From DASTOB01 sp035720425 (GTDB taxonomy: Bacteria > Chloroflexota > Limnocylindria > Limnocylindrales > CSP1-4): 24,362 bases of DNA. The stretch covers positions 1 through 24,362 of the forward strand of contig DASTOB010000160.1 of assembly GCA_035720425.1 (NCBI GenBank), in the 5' to 3' direction. Position numbers and translations under genes: made by a program. The notes under the pieces were generated by a model, which worked only from the letters and a program-made list of their open reading frames with translations, ran no database searches and was not told the DNA's origin. This document shows positions 1 to 7,514 of the stretch, in pieces (within the stretch, counting starts at the first letter, position 1; each line of letters begins with the position of its first letter).

Positions 1-2
1 CC

Positions 3-83
3 AAGATGACCGGCGCGCGGGAGCAGCGCTACCAGGCGAACAGCGCGGTGCAGGCCACGGCGGCGCTCACCCCCCTCGCCTGA
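3..83 (+). CDS. Possible C-terminal end of a gene entering from the left edge
   Basis: Only 26 codons are visible, open to the left edge and ending in TGA at 81-83. The peptide (KMTGAREQRYQANSAVQATA, then six more residues) has an ordinary composition for a protein tail, which is the only reason to list it. No family is recognised. It lies on the strand opposite to the injection-system operon. It could equally be chance open frame in GC-rich DNA. Confidence 0.25.
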   Translation, partial: KMTGAREQRYQANSAVQATAALTPLA

Positions 84-439
84 CCTCAGAAGGGGTGGTC
101 GTGTCCTGCCATGACCCGTCCCCGGTTGCCACGTACGAGCCCTTTCACATAGGCCTGACGCTTGGCAGGTCCGTCGTCCGTGACGCAGGCAGCCGACACT
201 GGCACGTGATTCTCGGCGCTGGAAGGTGGCTGTGCCGGCGAGTTGCGTGCAGGCAGGATCATGACTGTGACCTCTGTCGCCCAGAGGCGCGGCCACGCTA
301 GCGGTCGCGGGTGTTGGCGTGGCGCTGTGGGCGCTGGCCATGCTCGGCCTGGCCGTTGCCGCCTGGCTGGACGACCTGCAGCGTCAGGCCGGCTCGCCGG
401 AGCCGACGTCCTTCGTGAACGACGGATTTGGGGGTTTGG
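84..439. other. Non-coding or decayed stretch
   Basis: No convincing intact gene is seen. An ATG at 261 opens a short plus-strand frame (MTVTSVAQRR...). One frame over, from about 295 to 440, is a strongly hydrophobic translation (VALWALAMLGLAVAAWLDDL) that resembles a transmembrane helix followed by a polar tail. Joining the two frames needs a one-base shift, so this may be a decayed small membrane protein upstream of the broken gene at 440. The rest (84-260) shows nothing recognisable. Confidence 0.3.
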
Positions 440-949
440 ATGGAAGAGCTGGCGACTGGCCTGGTTGCGGCCCTCGTCGGCGGCGTTGCCGGGTTCGTGA
501 CTTCACTGGTGTCGAACCTGTTCGAGCGACGACGGGTGATCGATGAGAGCGTCCGGGAGGCAAGGCTGCACGTCTACGAGTCACTGTGGCGCAAGTTCGG
601 GTTCATCCCGAAATGGCCGCGAGGCTCGGTCACTCCCGCTCAGCTGTAGCAGCTCAGCAGGTCCTTGCGCGACTGGTACTTCGGAACAGCACCCGAGACG
701 GCCCTGGCGACGCCCGAGGATGGCGACAAGACCCGTCCGGGCGGCATGTACCTGTCGACCAAGTCACGGGAGAAGTACAACGACTTCCAGACGGTCATAC
801 AACAGGTGGCGCAGACAGTCGAAGGTCGGACGGCGGACGACCCGATATCGAGGGACACCTACGACCAGCTCCAGAAGAGGGTCAGCGCTCTTCGAGCGGA
901 GATCACTGAGGACCTGCTCTCGAGACGTCGCGTGTTCCTCACTCGTTAG
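440..949 (+). pseudogene. Hypothetical membrane-anchored protein broken by one in-frame TAG
   Basis: An ATG at 440, preceded by a G-rich stretch at 430-434 that may act as ribosome binding site, opens a frame of 69 codons. It has a hydrophobic N-terminal helix (roughly residues 3-24) and then a charged segment with REARLHVYESLW. A single TAG at 647-649 interrupts it. The same frame continues with QLSRSLRDWYFG, then GGMYLSTKSREKYNDFQ and a helical tail ending LLSRRRVFLTR at the TAG stop 947-949. The parts before and after the internal stop read as one continuous 169-residue protein, so one substitution (for example GAG or CAG to TAG) is the simplest explanation. The layout resembles small uncharacterised membrane-anchored proteins common in actinobacteria; that likeness is from memory. 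Function is unknown. Translation could restart at codons near 665, but the product would lack the membrane anchor. Confidence 0.65.
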
Positions 950-1122
950 CGGTCAACCCGGTGTCTCTGTGAAGATCGCATCGGTCGGTCCGGTCCTGGT
1001 CCAGGATCGAGGACACCAAGTTCACCGCCGCGTTCGATGCGGTGGTTGCCGCCGAGGGATCAAGGGGCCGTGTTGCGTCTGGTCGGTTCGCGCGTGCTGG
1101 GGTCGGGACCGCGGCCTGGGCG
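950..1122. other. Decayed spacer containing a possible IS6-type terminal inverted repeat
   Basis: No intact gene is seen. At about 1000-1060 the plus strand reads SRIEDTKFTAAFDAVVAAEG, which looks like the tail of a lost gene; the frame has a stop just upstream (970-972) and no start. It ends where the sequence GGGGCCGTGTTGCG (from 1064) begins. That motif resembles the outer end of IS6-family elements and lies about 40 bases beyond the stop codon of the IS6-type transposase remnant, where a terminal repeat would be expected. The other end of the element is not seen. Confidence 0.3.
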
Positions 1123-1335
1123 TCAGATCGCCAAGGCGAGCTCGTCGAAGGCGACTGCCAACCGCCGGTTCACCGGCTCCTCGACTGCCAGCTCGTAGTG
1201 CCCGCGGCGAACGTTCTGAACGAAGGCGTGTCCGGCGATCACGACTCGGGCGCTGTGCTCCTGCTTGAGCCCGCGCATCGGTCGTAGCCTCGCCTTGAGA
1301 CGACCATGATCGGCCTCGATCCGGTTGTTGGCACA
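1123..1335 (-). pseudogene. C-terminal fragment of an IS6-family transposase
   Basis: Minus-strand frame ending in TGA at 1123-1125. It encodes about 69 residues starting ANNRIEADHGRLKARLRPMR, continuing through SARVVIAGHAFVQNVRRGHY and ending DELALAI. The NNRIEADHGRLK block followed by RPMRGLK and a G-H-A-F-V-Q-N-x-R-R-G motif is the signature of the end of the DDE domain in IS6/IS240-type transposases, including the final catalytic Glu. Everything upstream (the two Asp residues and the N-terminal DNA-binding domain) is missing. At the upstream side, near 1335, the sequence passes directly into an unrelated ISAs1-type fragment in a different frame. It is not functional. Confidence 0.75.
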
Positions 1336-1336
1336 G

Positions 1337-1530
1337 CCCGGCGCGGCTGAGCAGGCCGATTGCGAGGTTGCGCAGGCACGCCATGACCTGCGGGCCCGGT
1401 CCCAGTCCGCACCTGGGAGGGGTCCTCGGCGAAGGTCAGATCCCGGACGTAGTGCAGGCCGTTTCCGATCGCCCAGTGCCCGCAGATGAGGTCGGCCAGC
1501 CGGGCGGGCCCGGACAGCCGAAGGGCGCGG
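1337..1530 (-). pseudogene. C-terminal fragment of an ISAs1-family transposase, frameshifted
   Basis: The minus strand encodes ARLADLICGHWAIGNGLHYV, then RDLTFAEDPSQVRTGTGP, then after a one-base shift VMACLRNLAIGLLSRAG. This is the well-known end of ISAs1-type transposases, where the usual text is close to GHWGIENxLHxVRDVTFxED, then SQVRTGNGPQVMAxLRNLAI. The shift is explained by one extra C near 1392 (GGGCCC for GGGCC). The Glu of the usual IEN motif is Gly here (AIGNGL), so the likely catalytic acid is also lost. The N-terminal three quarters of the protein is absent. The fragment joins the IS6-type remnant at about 1337 and the tRNA-like sequence near 1550. Confidence 0.8.
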
Positions 1531-1550
1531 TCTGTGCCGCGCCCAACTGC

Positions 1551-1648
1551 TCGACCGAAGGGATTCGAACCCTCCACCTCAACCAAGACGCAATCCTTGC
1601 GAACGACGAACTCGATAGCGAGGCTAGTACCCTCCTTCAGCCGGTCGA
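1551..1648 (-). other. tRNA 3'-end-like sequence (T-arm plus half acceptor stem)
   Basis: Read on the minus strand, positions 1574-1558 form a 5-bp stem around the 7-base loop TTCGAAT, the classic T-arm. CGGTCGA (1557-1551) follows directly, where an acceptor 3' strand would lie. A perfect 7-base partner, TCGACCG, occurs at 1648-1642, and a small CGCAA/TTGCG hairpin lies between. There is no credible anticodon arm, the D-arm geometry is wrong, and the total of 98 bases does not fold into a normal tRNA. I read it as a possible attachment-site scar or decayed tRNA. Chance similarity is a serious alternative. Confidence 0.25.
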
Positions 1649-1657
1649 TGGACTGAT

Positions 1658-1680
1658 CCTAGGTCTCGCGGCGACCCAGG
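1658..1680 (-). terminator. Possible terminator hairpin after the eCIS operon
   Basis: Seven bases after the stop codon of the last operon gene, the minus strand reads CCTGGGTC, a 7-base loop, then GACCTAGG. This forms an 8-bp stem with one G-T pair. No U-tract follows, so at best it is the L-shaped type often seen in high-GC actinobacteria, or an RNA-stabilising stem. Confidence 0.35.
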
Positions 1681-1687
1681 TCAACGG

Positions 1688-4600
1688 TCAGATCGGCCGG
1701 TCGCCGACACAGGCGACCACGCGGGCGGGCACGTTTGCGTCCTCCATGACCTCGCACGGCGCCTCGAGGCAGGCGCCGCCGACGTTGACGTTGTCCGACG
1801 CCACCCAGCGCCGCATGTGCGGCCGCGGGGCGCCGATCGGGTCGACGCGAATGCCGGCGATCGCGGCGTCGACGTGGTTGCCGCGGAGGAGCAGCCGGGC
1901 GCCGAACGCGCCACCGGCACGGATGCCGTCGGCGGCGATGCTCGGCTCGGAGTTGACGCCGCCGCCGACGATCACCATGTTCTCGTCGACGGTCGCGCTC
2001 TCGCAGTTCCCAATGAAGATCCCCTCGGTCCTGCCGGCGACGAGCGACCAGCCCGGCAGCCGGATCGCGTTCCCCTCGACGATGGCGACGCCGGCCCGGT
2101 AGACCGTCCGGTCGTCGGCGCTGAGCGCGACCGAGATGCCCTGGAGGTGGCCGGCGACGTCGTTCCCGACGATTCGTACGTTCTCCGCGCGCCGACCGGC
2201 GACGACGATGCCGCGGGCACCGATCGCCTCCCAGCGGGCCTCGACCTCTTTGAACCAGGTCCGGAAGACTCGCCGGCCGGCGATCTCGCCCTCGTTGCGG
2301 AGGGCCGTGTCGGCGATCTCCCTGGCCCGTGACAACGCCTCACGCCGCGTCGCCGCCGTGTCCCGGATCATCGTGGACCAGACGTCGCCACTCGTCATCG
2401 TGCTCCGGAAGGTGACCGGCTCACGATCCGTTCCGACGGTGAACCGGATGTCGCGGGCAACCCCAACCCGTGCGGGGGTCGTAGTTGGCTCCTCGGCCGG
2501 TTGGAGCCGGACATCCGGGTTGGGATCGACCAGCTGGCGACGCGCGGCGGCGCGGTAGCGGGCGTTGGCGAGGTAGCCCCGGAGCCGGGTGCCCTCGGGG
2601 AACGACGAGGCTCGAAGGGTGTTGCCCTCGACCTGGACGACGTCGCCGTTGACGACGAGGATGCCCGTCTGCTGCTCACCGGTCGCGAGGTCGCAGTCGT
2701 GGATCCGGATCGGGCCAACGGCCTTCGATTCGGGGCCGCGCGTGACGGCGAGGCCGGCAACGAGGGGCTCAGGAGCGCTCGGCCCGACGACCGTCACCCG
2801 CTCGATCGTGACCGGGCCGCAGTTGAGCATGCTCACGGCCCCGCCGAGGCCGTCCCGGATCGTCCCCAGCCGCGCCTCCACCAACATGTCGGTGAACGTC
2901 ACGCTTTCGCACTCCTCGAACTGGAACGCGGTCTCGCCCCTGCTGGCGACCACGACGCTCGCCCGGCCGTGGCCGTGAATGGTCACGTTCCGTTTGCGGA
3001 AGAGCCGCAGCGGCTCAGCGACGATCCACGTCCCTTCGGCAAAGCAGATCGCGCCGTTGTCGAAGCCGGCCGCCTGGATCGCGGCCCAGCGGGCGGCGAG
3101 GTCGTCGCCCCCGCGGATCGTGTAGGTGCAGTCGCCGCCCTCCTGGCGCCGGCAGAGCTGGTCGAGCGCATCCTTCACGGTCGTCGCGGTCGCCAGATCG
3201 GCACAGTCCCCGGCCGGGGTGTAGGCGACACGGCTCGCGAGGCTGAGGTTCGCGGTGTAGATGAGCCGCGCCTCGTGGACCGGGGCGCCGGCTGCGTCGA
3301 GCAGCTCAGCCAGCACCCGCTGCACCGGCGTCGTGGCGTCGAGCGTCCAGGTGTACTCCGCGATGCCGTCGGCATCGGTCGGCCCGGTCTGGACGATCCT
3401 CCCGGTGCCGTCCTGTGCGAGGCGGGAGAACCGGACTGTCGCGCCCACGGCCGGCCAGCGGCCGGCCGAGACCCACGCTCGAAGGGGCTGGATCCTCTCG
3501 CCCGGCATGCCCTCCTGGCCGTCGCCGCCCAGGTAGTGGAGCTGGTAGTTGACCTGCGTCGAGAAGATGACCGGCGCCCGGGTCGGCGTCGAGCAGTCGT
3601 CGAGCAGCCGGGCGATGACCCGATGGTGGAGGACCTCCAGATCAATCGTCCAGTCGACGGCCGCGATGCCGTCGGGTCCGGCCGGGACGTCGATGGTGGG
3701 GCCCGTCTGTCCGGCGCCGACGAGCGTGTCAGTCGTCGGCTCGGTGGACTCGGCTGTGAAGCGGACGAGGACACCGGCGACGGGACCGACGCCCTTCGTC
3801 ACCGCGACCTGCAGCGGCTGCGGTACATGGCCCGACGGCAGCTCCGGCTCCTGGCCGTCGCCGCCGACATAGGCGAAGTCCATGAGGTCCGTCGCCGCGG
3901 GGAAGAGCGCCCGCAGGTCGATGGACGCCACGATCCGCGTCCCGTCGTGGACGAGCGCCGCCAGGGGCGCGCGCCAGTGGGCGATGCCGCGTGGGGCCAG
4001 CTGCTCCGGGTCCGCCGTCGGGACGTGACCCGGATATTCCGGCAAGGGCGGCCACTCGATGTCCGCGGTGTTGGCCCGGGCCGGGATCACCCAGTAGTCG
4101 CCGGTGTGGTACGTCCCGCCCCCAAACTTGACCTCGATCCCGGCCCCGGCCTCGAGCTCCTGCCACGAGCGGCGGACGGTGGCCAGGCCGCCGACCGGGA
4201 GGTCCCAGCGCCGGACCTGGGGATGGAGGTCCGGTGCCTTGATCTCGACCGGATCGCTCAGGAACAGGATCCGGTCGGCCGGATCCGGTTGCTGGGCGAT
4301 CTGCACCAGCTGGCCGGGCTCGCCGCGGGCGATCAGGTCGTCGCTGACGATCTCGATCCAGTCGTCCTGCTTGAGCTCCTGGGTCTTGTCGAGGCCGAGC
4401 CGGCGGACGACGAGCTCGGTCGTCTGGGATCCGCCGCCCGTATCGCGGAACTCCTCGATCGAGACGGCAATCGAGCCGTTGTCGCGCGACCACTTGAACG
4501 TCGCGGCGGTCGCCGGGTTCGTCGTCGCGTCGGTTCCGGGGTCGTGCACCTCGATGCGGTAGAGGCGGTTCTCGAGCCGCGTGTAGCCCGCGCCGGCCGG

Positions 4601-5314
4601 GTCGAACCGGCACGGGTCGGCCGCTTGTGTCGCCTGGTTCGTCTGGGCGGCCATCGTCCCGGTGCCGGCCTCCAGCGATCCGCCGAGCGGCTCGAGCGGG
4701 GCCGCGCACGAGGCGCCGGTGGCGAGGTCGCGGAGCGCCTGGAGAGCGGCGGCCTCTGCGGCACCGTCGCCAGCTGCGCGGGCGGCAGCCAGGGCTGCGA
4801 TCGCTGCGCTGGTCGCGGCGCTGTGATCCGCGTCGCCGGGGGGCAGCGGTTGCGTCCGAACCTGCCAGACCGTCCGGGCCCGGGTCGCGGTGTCGGGACC
4901 GCCGAGCGCGACCTCACGGATCGTCGGGTCGTCGAGGGCCGTCACGTGGCGGTCCCACGCGTCGAGGTAGGCGAGATGGAGGCCCGCCCCGGTCGGCGGC
5001 AGGCCCGCCGGCGGATCGGGCTGGGCGGTCAGGGCGACGTCCGACTCGTTCTCGACCAGAACCCCGGCGACGTAATACCTGCCCGCCCCGACCGTGACCG
5101 CGCCGGCCGCATCGACGGTCAGGCCGAACCCGCCCCCGGCGATCGGCCCGCCCGACGGGCCGACGAGGTCGGCGGTCCGGGCGACGTCGTGATGCCGGGC
5201 GATCCGGACCTGCTCGTTCCAGTCGGCGTCGACGTCGACGCGTCCCTGCTGCCGGAGGACGCCCCAGTAGTGGCGCTGGGGCCTGAACGTCTCGCGGGTG
5301 AAATCGCCCTTCAC
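1688..5314 (-). CDS. DUF6519 / Ig-like / beta-helix tail protein of the injection system
   Basis: This 1208-residue protein starts with GTG at 5314, six bases after AGGGGA, and lies 13 bases behind the tail protein I gene. The N-terminus MKGDFTRETFRPQRHYWGVL, with QQGRVDVDADWNEQ, is the DUF6519 signature; that domain runs to about residue 470. Two related Ig-like units follow, each opened by Y[VL]GGDGQE (about 481-590 and 593-695). A TTVKDALDQLC linker comes next (712-721). From about 745 to the end is a right-handed parallel beta-helix pattern (NVTIHGHGRASVVVA, GIVVAGRRAENVRIVGNDVA), interrupted by a helical insertion near 905-1030. DUF6519 proteins occur in eCIS clusters of high-GC bacteria. 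An outer baseplate or fibre-like, target-contacting role is inferred from architecture and position as last gene; I see no typical Afp13/Pvc13 fibre in the window. It has no signal peptide, consistent with eCIS parts being released by lysis. Confidence 0.85.
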   Translation of the reverse strand: MKGDFTRETFRPQRHYWGVLRQQGRVDVDADWNEQVRIARHHDVARTADLVGPSGGPIAGGGFGLTVDAAGAVTVGAGRYYVAGVLVENESDVALTAQPDPPAGLPPTGAGLHLAYLDAWDRHVTALDDPTIREVALGGPDTATRARTVWQVRTQPLPPGDADHSAATSAAIAALAAARAAGDGAAEAAALQALRDLATGASCAAPLEPLGGSLEAGTGTMAAQTNQATQAADPCRFDPAGAGYTRLENRLYRIEVHDPGTDATTNPATAATFKWSRDNGSIAVSIEEFRDTGGGSQTTELVVRRLGLDKTQELKQDDWIEIVSDDLIARGEPGQLVQIAQQPDPADRILFLSDPVEIKAPDLHPQVRRWDLPVGGLATVRRSWQELEAGAGIEVKFGGGTYHTGDYWVIPARANTADIEWPPLPEYPGHVPTADPEQLAPRGIAHWRAPLAALVHDGTRIVASIDLRALFPAATDLMDFAYVGGDGQEPELPSGHVPQPLQVAVTKGVGPVAGVLVRFTAESTEPTTDTLVGAGQTGPTIDVPAGPDGIAAVDWTIDLEVLHHRVIARLLDDCSTPTRAPVIFSTQVNYQLHYLGGDGQEGMPGERIQPLRAWVSAGRWPAVGATVRFSRLAQDGTGRIVQTGPTDADGIAEYTWTLDATTPVQRVLAELLDAAGAPVHEARLIYTANLSLASRVAYTPAGDCADLATATTVKDALDQLCRRQEGGDCTYTIRGGDDLAARWAAIQAAGFDNGAICFAEGTWIVAEPLRLFRKRNVTIHGHGRASVVVASRGETAFQFEECESVTFTDMLVEARLGTIRDGLGGAVSMLNCGPVTIERVTVVGPSAPEPLVAGLAVTRGPESKAVGPIRIHDCDLATGEQQTGILVVNGDVVQVEGNTLRASSFPEGTRLRGYLANARYRAAARRQLVDPNPDVRLQPAEEPTTTPARVGVARDIRFTVGTDREPVTFRSTMTSGDVWSTMIRDTAATRREALSRAREIADTALRNEGEIAGRRVFRTWFKEVEARWEAIGARGIVVAGRRAENVRIVGNDVAGHLQGISVALSADDRTVYRAGVAIVEGNAIRLPGWSLVAGRTEGIFIGNCESATVDENMVIVGGGVNSEPSIAADGIRAGGAFGARLLLRGNHVDAAIAGIRVDPIGAPRPHMRRWVASDNVNVGGACLEAPCEVMEDANVPARVVACVGDRPI

Positions 5315-5327
5315 GTCCTGTCCCCTT

Positions 5328-7514
5328 TCAAGTTACGAAGATGAGACCGGGCTCGAAGCCGGCCGGGAGGTACTCGTCGAGCCGGATCTGGAGGTTGGCC
5401 GTGCGCTGGGCCTCGAGGGCCCGGCTGAACGCGCCCATCTCGGCCTCACCCTCTGGCCGACGCCGCTCCGGCCCAGGGGGCGGCGATCCGGCGCCGCCTG
5501 TCTTGATCTCTTCGGCGGCGTCCACGGCGAGCTGGCCGTAGCCCGGCTGGCCGTACTGGCGCGAGGTGAAGCGCGGCCGGAGCCGCGACCGGATCGCCGC
5601 CCCCTGGGCCGGAGCGGCGTCGGCCAGAGCGAGATCTGGCTGGCAGCGGTAGCGCCGCGGCGTGGTGGCCGTGTCGCGGACGTAGCTGAAGCGAATGCAG
5701 CCGGCCTGCGTCCGCTGAACCTCGACGCGATCGAGGAACAGGACGTCCGACGCGTAGAGGATCGAGCGAACGCGGACGTCACCGAGGACCGTAACCCACC
5801 GGAGGTCACAGGCCGGGCCGTGGTCGCCCGCGGCCCCGCCGATCGCGGTCTCGTCGGCCGGCGAGTCGATGATCGAGTCGCTGGCGATCAGCGACCAGCC
5901 CTCGGCCGGAAGCCGGATCGGGCCGACGATCGCGTTGGTGAGCGTGACGGGGCAGCCGGATGCGTCGGTCGTGGCGACGATCGAGGCGGCCGAAGGGTGC
6001 TCCGCGACGCCTTCCGCATCGAACGACTGACCGGGCACGAGCGTGGCGTGGCGGATCGTGACGCCGGCCATGCCGTCCCCGATCCGCAGCGGGCTGCCGA
6101 CGACCGCCAGGCCGTCGAGCCGGAGCGTCCCGCCACCCGCCCCGTGGACGGTCAGGCCGGTCACGTCGAGGACGGGCCGCTGGCGGTCGGCGGATCGGAT
6201 CTCGAGAGCCGCGTCGCGCGGCAGCGCGATGTCCAGGCTGCCCTCGTGGTACGTCCCGCTGTCGATGATCTCGATGACCGCCCGCTCGGGCGGGGGTGAC
6301 ACCAGGAGCCAGTCGTCGATCGCGCCGCCGACCGACGACGACCACGGTCCCGTGCCCGGGTCGACGCTCGCGACAACGCGCCGGAACGTTCTGTCGACCG
6401 ATCCCGACGGGAGCCGGCGGGCGGTCGACGGCTCGCGGTCGTAGGGCCCGCCGCCGAGGTCCGCTCCGGGCCCGCCACTGAAGCCGTAGCAGTATCCGAT
6501 TCGCACCGTCTCGTCGCCGCCGGGCTCGGCCGACGGGGCGAGCGTCATCCGGCCGAGGAGCGGGTCGATGGCCACGTCCTTGCCGGCCGGCGGCAGTCGC
6601 CAGGTTGACAGGTTGCAGACGGTCACCCGGGACGCCGGGATCGCCTGGTCGGCCAGGGTGCCGATCGGGCTGCCGACGGCGACGACGAGGCTGCGCTCGG
6701 TGTCCGGGCCGTAGTAGCGCGAGGTCGCCTGGCCCGCGGCGGCCGCGGCCTCGACGTCGGAGAGGAGGGCCAGCCGCCGGATCGGGCCCGGAAGGTCGAT
6801 CTCCGTGGGGCGCCCGCCGGGTTGGCGCCGGTCGTTCGTGAAGATCGGGGCGCTGTTGCCGAGGGGACTCAGGTGGTAGCCGTGGGGGTGGCCGGCCGCG
6901 GGGACCGGCTCGACGCCAGTGAGCGGGTTGCTCCGGAGGCGCCAAAGGAAGAAGCCGATCTTCTTGATGTTGTGCCGACCGCGGCCCGCGCCGAACGGCC
7001 GGATGTCGACCGAGCGGACGACGTCGTCGAAGGGGTCGCCGAGCCGGTCCATTGCGTCGACGTTGCCGATGTTGACCGTGCCGACCCGATCGAGCCGACC
7101 CGGCATGGTCGCCGGCGTCCGCCGCAGGTGGTCGAGGTGCTGGGCCCACTCGAGCTCCTCGAAGAACGGCACGACCCGGGCTCCCCATCCGGTCACGGCC
7201 GCCGCCAGCTCTTCGAGCATGATGAGCGTGCCCTTCCGGCGGCGGTACGAGATCGTCCCGGCGACGTCGGCGCGCCAGCTGCCGGTGACGCGGTGGAGCG
7301 GGGTGCTGCCGACGAGGTCGGCGATGTAGGGGATGACCCACTCCGAGGCCGTCTCGATGAAGAAGTCGTCCCACAGGCCGGCGATGTCACGCTGGAGGTG
7401 GCCGGCCTCCGTGGAGATGATGTCGAGGAGTGCCTCGAGCGGGTAGGCGAGGCCGGCGTCCTCCCGGCGGTGGACCGCCGGCATCAGCTCGTAGAGATCG
7501 ATCGGGTGCGTCAT
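5328..7514 (-). CDS. Phage tail protein I-like baseplate protein (Tail_P2_I type)
   Basis: This 728-residue protein has its ATG at 7514 overlapping the stop of the preceding J-like gene by four bases (ATGA), so translational coupling is likely. The N-terminal 120 residues (DLYELMPAVHRREDA, FFIETASEWVIPYIADLVG, SYRRRKGTLIMLEELA) match the P2 gpI-like proteins that join baseplate to fibres. The middle is beta-rich with a helix-like repeat (roughly 390-600). The tail has a pattern I recall as shared by eCIS members: CIRFSYV, RYRCQPDL, RPRFTSRQYGQPGYGQL, EMGAF and a final RLDEYLPAGFEPGLIFVT. Between EIKTGGAG and EMGAF there is an unusual Pro/Arg-rich piece (SPPPGPERRRPE, about 675-688), encoded by one arm of a perfect 41-bp inverted repeat. 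Expected role: baseplate periphery, connecting wedge and outer structures. Confidence 0.85.
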   Translation of the reverse strand: MTHPIDLYELMPAVHRREDAGLAYPLEALLDIISTEAGHLQRDIAGLWDDFFIETASEWVIPYIADLVGSTPLHRVTGSWRADVAGTISYRRRKGTLIMLEELAAAVTGWGARVVPFFEELEWAQHLDHLRRTPATMPGRLDRVGTVNIGNVDAMDRLGDPFDDVVRSVDIRPFGAGRGRHNIKKIGFFLWRLRSNPLTGVEPVPAAGHPHGYHLSPLGNSAPIFTNDRRQPGGRPTEIDLPGPIRRLALLSDVEAAAAAGQATSRYYGPDTERSLVVAVGSPIGTLADQAIPASRVTVCNLSTWRLPPAGKDVAIDPLLGRMTLAPSAEPGGDETVRIGYCYGFSGGPGADLGGGPYDREPSTARRLPSGSVDRTFRRVVASVDPGTGPWSSSVGGAIDDWLLVSPPPERAVIEIIDSGTYHEGSLDIALPRDAALEIRSADRQRPVLDVTGLTVHGAGGGTLRLDGLAVVGSPLRIGDGMAGVTIRHATLVPGQSFDAEGVAEHPSAASIVATTDASGCPVTLTNAIVGPIRLPAEGWSLIASDSIIDSPADETAIGGAAGDHGPACDLRWVTVLGDVRVRSILYASDVLFLDRVEVQRTQAGCIRFSYVRDTATTPRRYRCQPDLALADAAPAQGAAIRSRLRPRFTSRQYGQPGYGQLAVDAAEEIKTGGAGSPPPGPERRRPEGEAEMGAFSRALEAQRTANLQIRLDEYLPAGFEPGLIFVT
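5451..5629. repeat. Perfect 41-bp inverted repeat with 97-bp spacer inside the tail protein I gene
   Basis: Positions 5451-5491 and 5589-5629 are exact reverse complements over 41 bases; identity stops abruptly on both sides. Both arms are coding in the present orientation: the 5589-5629 arm gives ALADAAPAQGAAIR and the 5451-5491 arm gives SPPPGPERRRPE. If the spacer flipped, the frame after the first arm would read CGC CGC CTG TCT TGA and stop at residue 646 of 728. Confidence 0.95.

Noticed and set aside
543..1268. 241-codon plus-strand frame through the left region
   Set aside because: It runs out of frame through the interrupted gene at 440-949 and antisense through the IS6 remnant, with Arg/Ser-rich, domain-free translation.
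1022..1384. Single 120-residue minus-strand protein
   Set aside because: The first 16 residues are ISAs1-type transposase, while the rest is out of frame with the IS6-type remnant, so it is a chance join of two decayed genes.
1551..1648. A complete 98-base class II or selenocysteine tRNA
   Set aside because: Although the T-arm, a 7-bp outer stem and a small variable-arm-like hairpin exist, there is no 5-bp anticodon stem with a 7-base loop and positions 8-9 do not fit.
2501..5344. Very long open frame on the plus strand opposite the DUF6519 gene
   Set aside because: Its translation is Arg/Asp/Gly/Val-rich with no domain pattern. It mirrors the codon structure of the minus-strand gene, as expected for antisense frames in GC-rich DNA.
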